From: Bacteriovoracia bacterium
Lineage (GTDB): Bacteria > Bdellovibrionota > Bacteriovoracia > Bacteriovoracales > Bacteriovoracaceae
NCBI GenBank assembly: GCA_030431635.1
Contig: JAUIIL010000009.1
Span: forward strand, 62,001 to 126,000
DNA length: 64,000 nucleotides
Direction of reading: 5' to 3'
Shown here: positions 61,562 through 64,000 of the stretch, one piece after another
Layout: every line of letters starts with the position of its first letter
Numbering within the stretch: position 1 is the first letter of the stretch
Position numbers and translations under genes: made by a program
Notes under the pieces: model-generated
Told to the model about the DNA's origin: nothing
Seen by the model: the letters and a program-made list of their open reading frames with translations, nothing else
Database searches by the model: none

Positions 61562-62518
61562 ATGGACTTAATTGAATCAAAATATCATCGGAAATGGCTG
61601 GGAGAATATTTAGTTAATTGCCGTCATAATAATAAGTCTGAGAAAACACTGTTGAGCTATGGTAGTGATCTAAAGCGCTTTATTTGCTGGTTGGAGTTCA
61701 CACAGAAAATATCCCTTTATCAAGTGAAGGCCGCGACTATAAGTGCTTATTTGAAGTATTTAGAAGGAAGCCCTCCTTGTTATAAGAAAAATTTCTATGA
61801 GATTCTTTTTTTCTGGCTTAAATTCCCTATTCATAAAAAAGAGTACCTAGAAGACTTTAGACCACTAAGCGTAGGGAGCAAAAGAAGGCATCTTTCATCA
61901 TTAAACAACTTTTTTAGTTTCTTAATACAAAACTATGAAGATAAAACAAGAAAGTTTAAGACGAACCCTGTTAAGCCTAAAATTCACTCGATTAAGGTCA
62001 AAGACAAAGATGTGAACTCCACAACCTATCTTCCGGATCATGATTGGGAATCAATTTTAAGCAAGACGATTAGAGTGAGAGATAAGTTGATACTTGCTCT
62101 TATGTATTACGGAGGATTAAGACTAGAGGAAGTTGTAAATCTGGATCTTTCCCATTTTTCCTTTACTAAAAAGAGTATTAAATTTGTGAGAAAAGGTGGC
62201 TATGTTCATGAACTCGTTCCAGAAAATAGTCATGTTATTTTTGATTATCTTTATAAATGGCTGCAAATAAGAACTTTTTATGGAGAACCTCTCTTTCTTA
62301 CAAAACAGGGAAAAAGAATAAGTAAAAGAGGCGCCTACTCCTTAGTCATGCAGGCCATAAAAAGAGCGGATTGCACGACAAAAGGCTTGTCTCCACATAG
62401 TTTCAGGAAAGCATGTGCAACGGGTCTTTATAAAAAGACAAAAGACTTATTATATGTGAGAGATTACTTAAATCATAAAGATGCGAAAGTGACTCAAGGA
62501 TATATAGAAATGGTCTAG
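61562..62518 (+). CDS. Tyrosine recombinase (Xer-like)
   Basis: 318 residues from ATG 61562; a TTG two codons upstream is possible, and no ribosome site is seen. Core-binding N-terminal domain (about 10-130, with an extra stretch near 70-100) and a catalytic domain (about 150-318). All six catalytic residues are present: R187 (GGLRLEE), K211, H279 and R282 (HSFR), H305 and the nucleophile Y314 near the very C-terminus. The protein is of the XerC/D/H size and lies beside the dif-like repeat. Could be the chromosome-dimer resolvase of a single-recombinase system or an element-borne recombinase. Confidence 0.85.
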   Translation: MDLIESKYHRKWLGEYLVNCRHNNKSEKTLLSYGSDLKRFICWLEFTQKISLYQVKAATISAYLKYLEGSPPCYKKNFYEILFFWLKFPIHKKEYLEDFRPLSVGSKRRHLSSLNNFFSFLIQNYEDKTRKFKTNPVKPKIHSIKVKDKDVNSTTYLPDHDWESILSKTIRVRDKLILALMYYGGLRLEEVVNLDLSHFSFTKKSIKFVRKGGYVHELVPENSHVIFDYLYKWLQIRTFYGEPLFLTKQGKRISKRGAYSLVMQAIKRADCTTKGLSPHSFRKACATGLYKKTKDLLYVRDYLNHKDAKVTQGYIEMV

Positions 62519-63114
62519 CACTGCTGGAGAATATCGCGTCTAACAAAAAGACCAAAAGATTTATTCTGAACTTTAAAAACTCCACGATGTTTTCTTCTTT
62601 TACTGAAGTAGAAATCTCCATTTTTGCTATTGTAAAATTGCTTGATAGATTCACCTTTGAGGTGAACTGAGCGTTGATAAAGTGTATGCCTGGCAGCAAT
62701 ACCAGATGAAGATTGAATCCATCTTTGAAACTCTATCGTTTTCTCTCTGTTTTTAGAAATTTCAATTCCAATATCAAATCCAAGAATTTTTAAAGAAGTT
62801 TGAGCGGATATATTTGTTTGAAAAGAGAGAGCAGTAGACCAATTAGCGAAGCGGTTGCTCTCATCAAAGCACTCTTCTTCAAACCAAGGAAAGCCTGGAA
62901 CTGGGCTTTCTTCGATAATTTCATTATAAAAAGTGATATAACGCCAATAAAGATTTTTTTTTGCTTTATGAGTCTCTCCTATTTTGATTTTTTGATAAGT
63001 TTGATGAGTGGCAGGAGATTGCAACTCGATAGGTTCAGCTGCCATGGGAAAGTCTTGGGAAAAGACGTTACAAGAGAGTATAAATACTATCGTTGAAATA
63101 AAATAAATCTTCAT
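62515..63114 (-). CDS. Exported protein of unknown function
   Basis: 199 residues with a signal peptide (1-19, ending VFSQ). Two cysteines (near 82 and 199, the last residue). It ends on the same CTAG as the convergent recombinase gene. Weak ribosome site. No motif recognised. Confidence 0.55.
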   Translation of the reverse strand: MKIYFISTIVFILSCNVFSQDFPMAAEPIELQSPATHQTYQKIKIGETHKAKKNLYWRYITFYNEIIEESPVPGFPWFEEECFDESNRFANWSTALSFQTNISAQTSLKILGFDIGIEISKNREKTIEFQRWIQSSSGIAARHTLYQRSVHLKGESIKQFYNSKNGDFYFSKRRKHRGVFKVQNKSFGLFVRRDILQQC

Positions 63115-63187
63115 TCTACTATGTTAAGATATTGTTAAGGGAATCGACAATTATCTTAAGGCCTAGAACTTCTAAAAAAGACTAACA

Positions 63188-63445
63188 CTACTTATTTTGA
63201 GATTTTTCAAACTCAACGGCGTATTGGGGTTTAGACTCTCTTGAGTATGGAATAACCTTGATCTCAACTTTCAGGGCGTCGTTAGGTTGGGATATTGTTT
63301 GTAGTCGCTCAGAGAAATCAATTTTAGGAGAGGGCCCTTCATCTTCTCCAGATACTTCAATTCCATGTTGAGTTAAGGTTTTCTTGATTAATTCAAAAAT
63401 AGTTGATTTACCTTCGTGACGTGAACCAAATATTTTTATGATCAT
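63188..63445 (-). CDS. Miniature protein with a P-loop-like motif
   Basis: 85 residues. G7-SRHE-G12-K13-S14 matches the Walker A pattern GxxxxGK[ST], directly after a first strand (IIKIF). No Walker B or guanine-specificity motif fits in the remaining length, so it may be a P-loop remnant or a small partner of another protein. Last of three overlapping small genes with the genes at 63445 and 63669. Confidence 0.6.
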   Translation of the reverse strand: MIIKIFGSRHEGKSTIFELIKKTLTQHGIEVSGEDEGPSPKIDFSERLQTISQPNDALKVEIKVIPYSRESKPQYAVEFEKSQNK

Positions 63446-63669
63446 TATTTGATTCCGACAGCTAGCTCGAACTGTTCTTTTGTAATCAAATTTTCGCTGA
63501 TAGATTTTTTAACAAGCATGAGGGCCTGAACATATTGTTGTCTCTGATCTGAGGCCACCAAAGAGAGATCGATATGTTTGAACTCATCAAGGGCCGTTGA
63601 GGATTTAACTGTTCTTTTAAGAAGTTTAATAGCTTCTTCTAATCTCTTCTTTTCATCACTTTCACTCAT
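63445..63669 (-). CDS. Small helical protein of unknown function
   Basis: 74 residues with helical, charged sequence; no motif or signal. The stop and start overlap neighbours by one base on each side (63445 and 63669), so the three small genes form one unit. Confidence 0.55.
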   Translation of the reverse strand: MSESDEKKRLEEAIKLLKRTVKSSTALDEFKHIDLSLVASDQRQQYVQALMLVKKSISENLITKEQFELAVGIK

Positions 63670-63854
63670 TAAGTTTTCTCCTGAGATAGTACAGTATATT
63701 CAGCTTCAACAATATTTCCCTGGGCTTGATCGTGAGCTTTTTGGGCTTGCTGTTCGAACTTAATTTTCGCCTGACGAAACATTGTATAAAGACTCCAGAC
63801 TTTTCTTATAATATAAAATAAAAAAATAAAGACGATGATTTTTAGTAAACTCAT
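63669..63854 (-). CDS. Small membrane-anchored protein
   Basis: 61 residues; one N-terminal helix (about 4-20) and a charged, glutamine-rich tail. It resembles small DUF4834-type single-span proteins, without further proof. First of three coupled small genes. Confidence 0.5.
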   Translation of the reverse strand: MSLLKIIVFIFLFYIIRKVWSLYTMFRQAKIKFEQQAQKAHDQAQGNIVEAEYTVLSQEKT

Positions 63855-63890
63855 ATGAGCATACTAAAACTCTGTGCTCTAAGCGTCAAC

Positions 63891-64000
63891 TTACTCTTTT
63901 TCCTCTGAATTATCAGACGTATCTTGTTGTTTTTTCGCTTCTTTTGCCTTAGCAACTTCTGCTTCTGCCTTAAGTTTTTCTGCTTCTGCTTTGGCCTTCA
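63891..64000 (-). CDS. C-terminal end of a Lys/Ala/Glu-rich protein
   Basis: Partial gene, stop TAA at 63893-63891, reading in from the right edge. The visible 36 residues form an Ala/Lys/Glu repeat (KAEAEKLKAEAEVAKAK) and an acidic tail. Low complexity gives no family clue. Confidence 0.55.
   Translation of the reverse strand, partial: KAKAEAEKLKAEAEVAKAKEAKKQQDTSDNSEEKE

Noticed and set aside
1-64000. CRISPR arrays, rRNA or insertion sequences
   Set aside because: No spaced identical repeats, no rRNA-like blocks, no transposase found; the only recombinase is Xer-like.

Overview
The window reads as chromosomal DNA of a low-GC (by eye about 35-37% G+C) Gram-negative predator-like bacterium, most probably of the Bacteriovorax/Halobacteriovorax group (Bdellovibrionota). 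This is an inference from the many small secreted proteins of unknown function, the secreted peptidases, lipoproteins and an OmpA protein, the low GC and a strong excess of the word GGCC; no rRNA or tRNA gene is present to confirm it. Genes are packed tightly. Convergent neighbours overlap by 4-29 bases or are 2-5 bases apart.

Layout. 1-6,498 (minus strand): a translationally coupled surface-sugar cluster (NeuB-SAF-cupin fusion, HAD phosphatase, ThDP enzyme, GtrA flippase, sugar epimerase, and a PhyH-type dioxygenase running off the left edge), with a divergent C-methyltransferase-like gene and a Gmm-like Nudix gene. 8,351-13,536: secreted hydrolases (trypsin/V8-like protease, M64 peptidase, HEXXH zinc peptidase) and unknown exported proteins. 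13,523-21,339: core functions (feoBA iron uptake with a 16-bp palindrome at the start, htpX, nitronate monooxygenase-like gene, mnmD, hydrolase, dcd, EamA transporter). 21,411-21,657: a 44-residue gene with textbook promoter, ribosome site and terminator. 22,286-28,473: two regulators with repeat motifs upstream, a sodium:solute symporter, a cryptic HEXXH protein, an exported hydrolase and a ThiF-like protein. 28,549-32,652: two large exported unknown proteins.

34,007-41,390 is the most striking part: seven plus-strand genes, consecutive ones overlapping by 1-14 bases, encode an alpha-oxoamine synthase (the CqsA/BioF/KBL fold), a CitE-like lyase, a MaoC-like dehydratase, an MFS transporter, a GNAT-like protein, a periplasmic binding protein and a hybrid histidine kinase with two receiver domains. 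An orphan receiver homologous to the kinase's last domain lies at 42,996, next to an MTA/SAH nucleosidase. The block is almost free of GGCC and is flanked by two paralogous EamA transporters. I infer a make-export-sense module for a small molecule, organised like a fused CqsA/LuxPQ circuit but with different parts.

44,270-52,349: exported or membrane proteins of unknown function, an OmpA-type outer membrane protein and a lipoprotein with fourteen 18-bp tandem repeats. 52,459-56,121: two more HTH regulators around a possible LuxI/GNAT-fold acyltransferase, then a nucleotidyltransferase plus ribbon-helix-helix pair with a 30-bp palindrome. 56,138-64,000: exported unknowns, an HDAC-family deacetylase, a fatty acid hydroxylase-family protein, a 52-residue secreted peptide gene, and a tyrosine recombinase directly behind a perfectly symmetric dif-like site; the window ends in small genes of unknown function.
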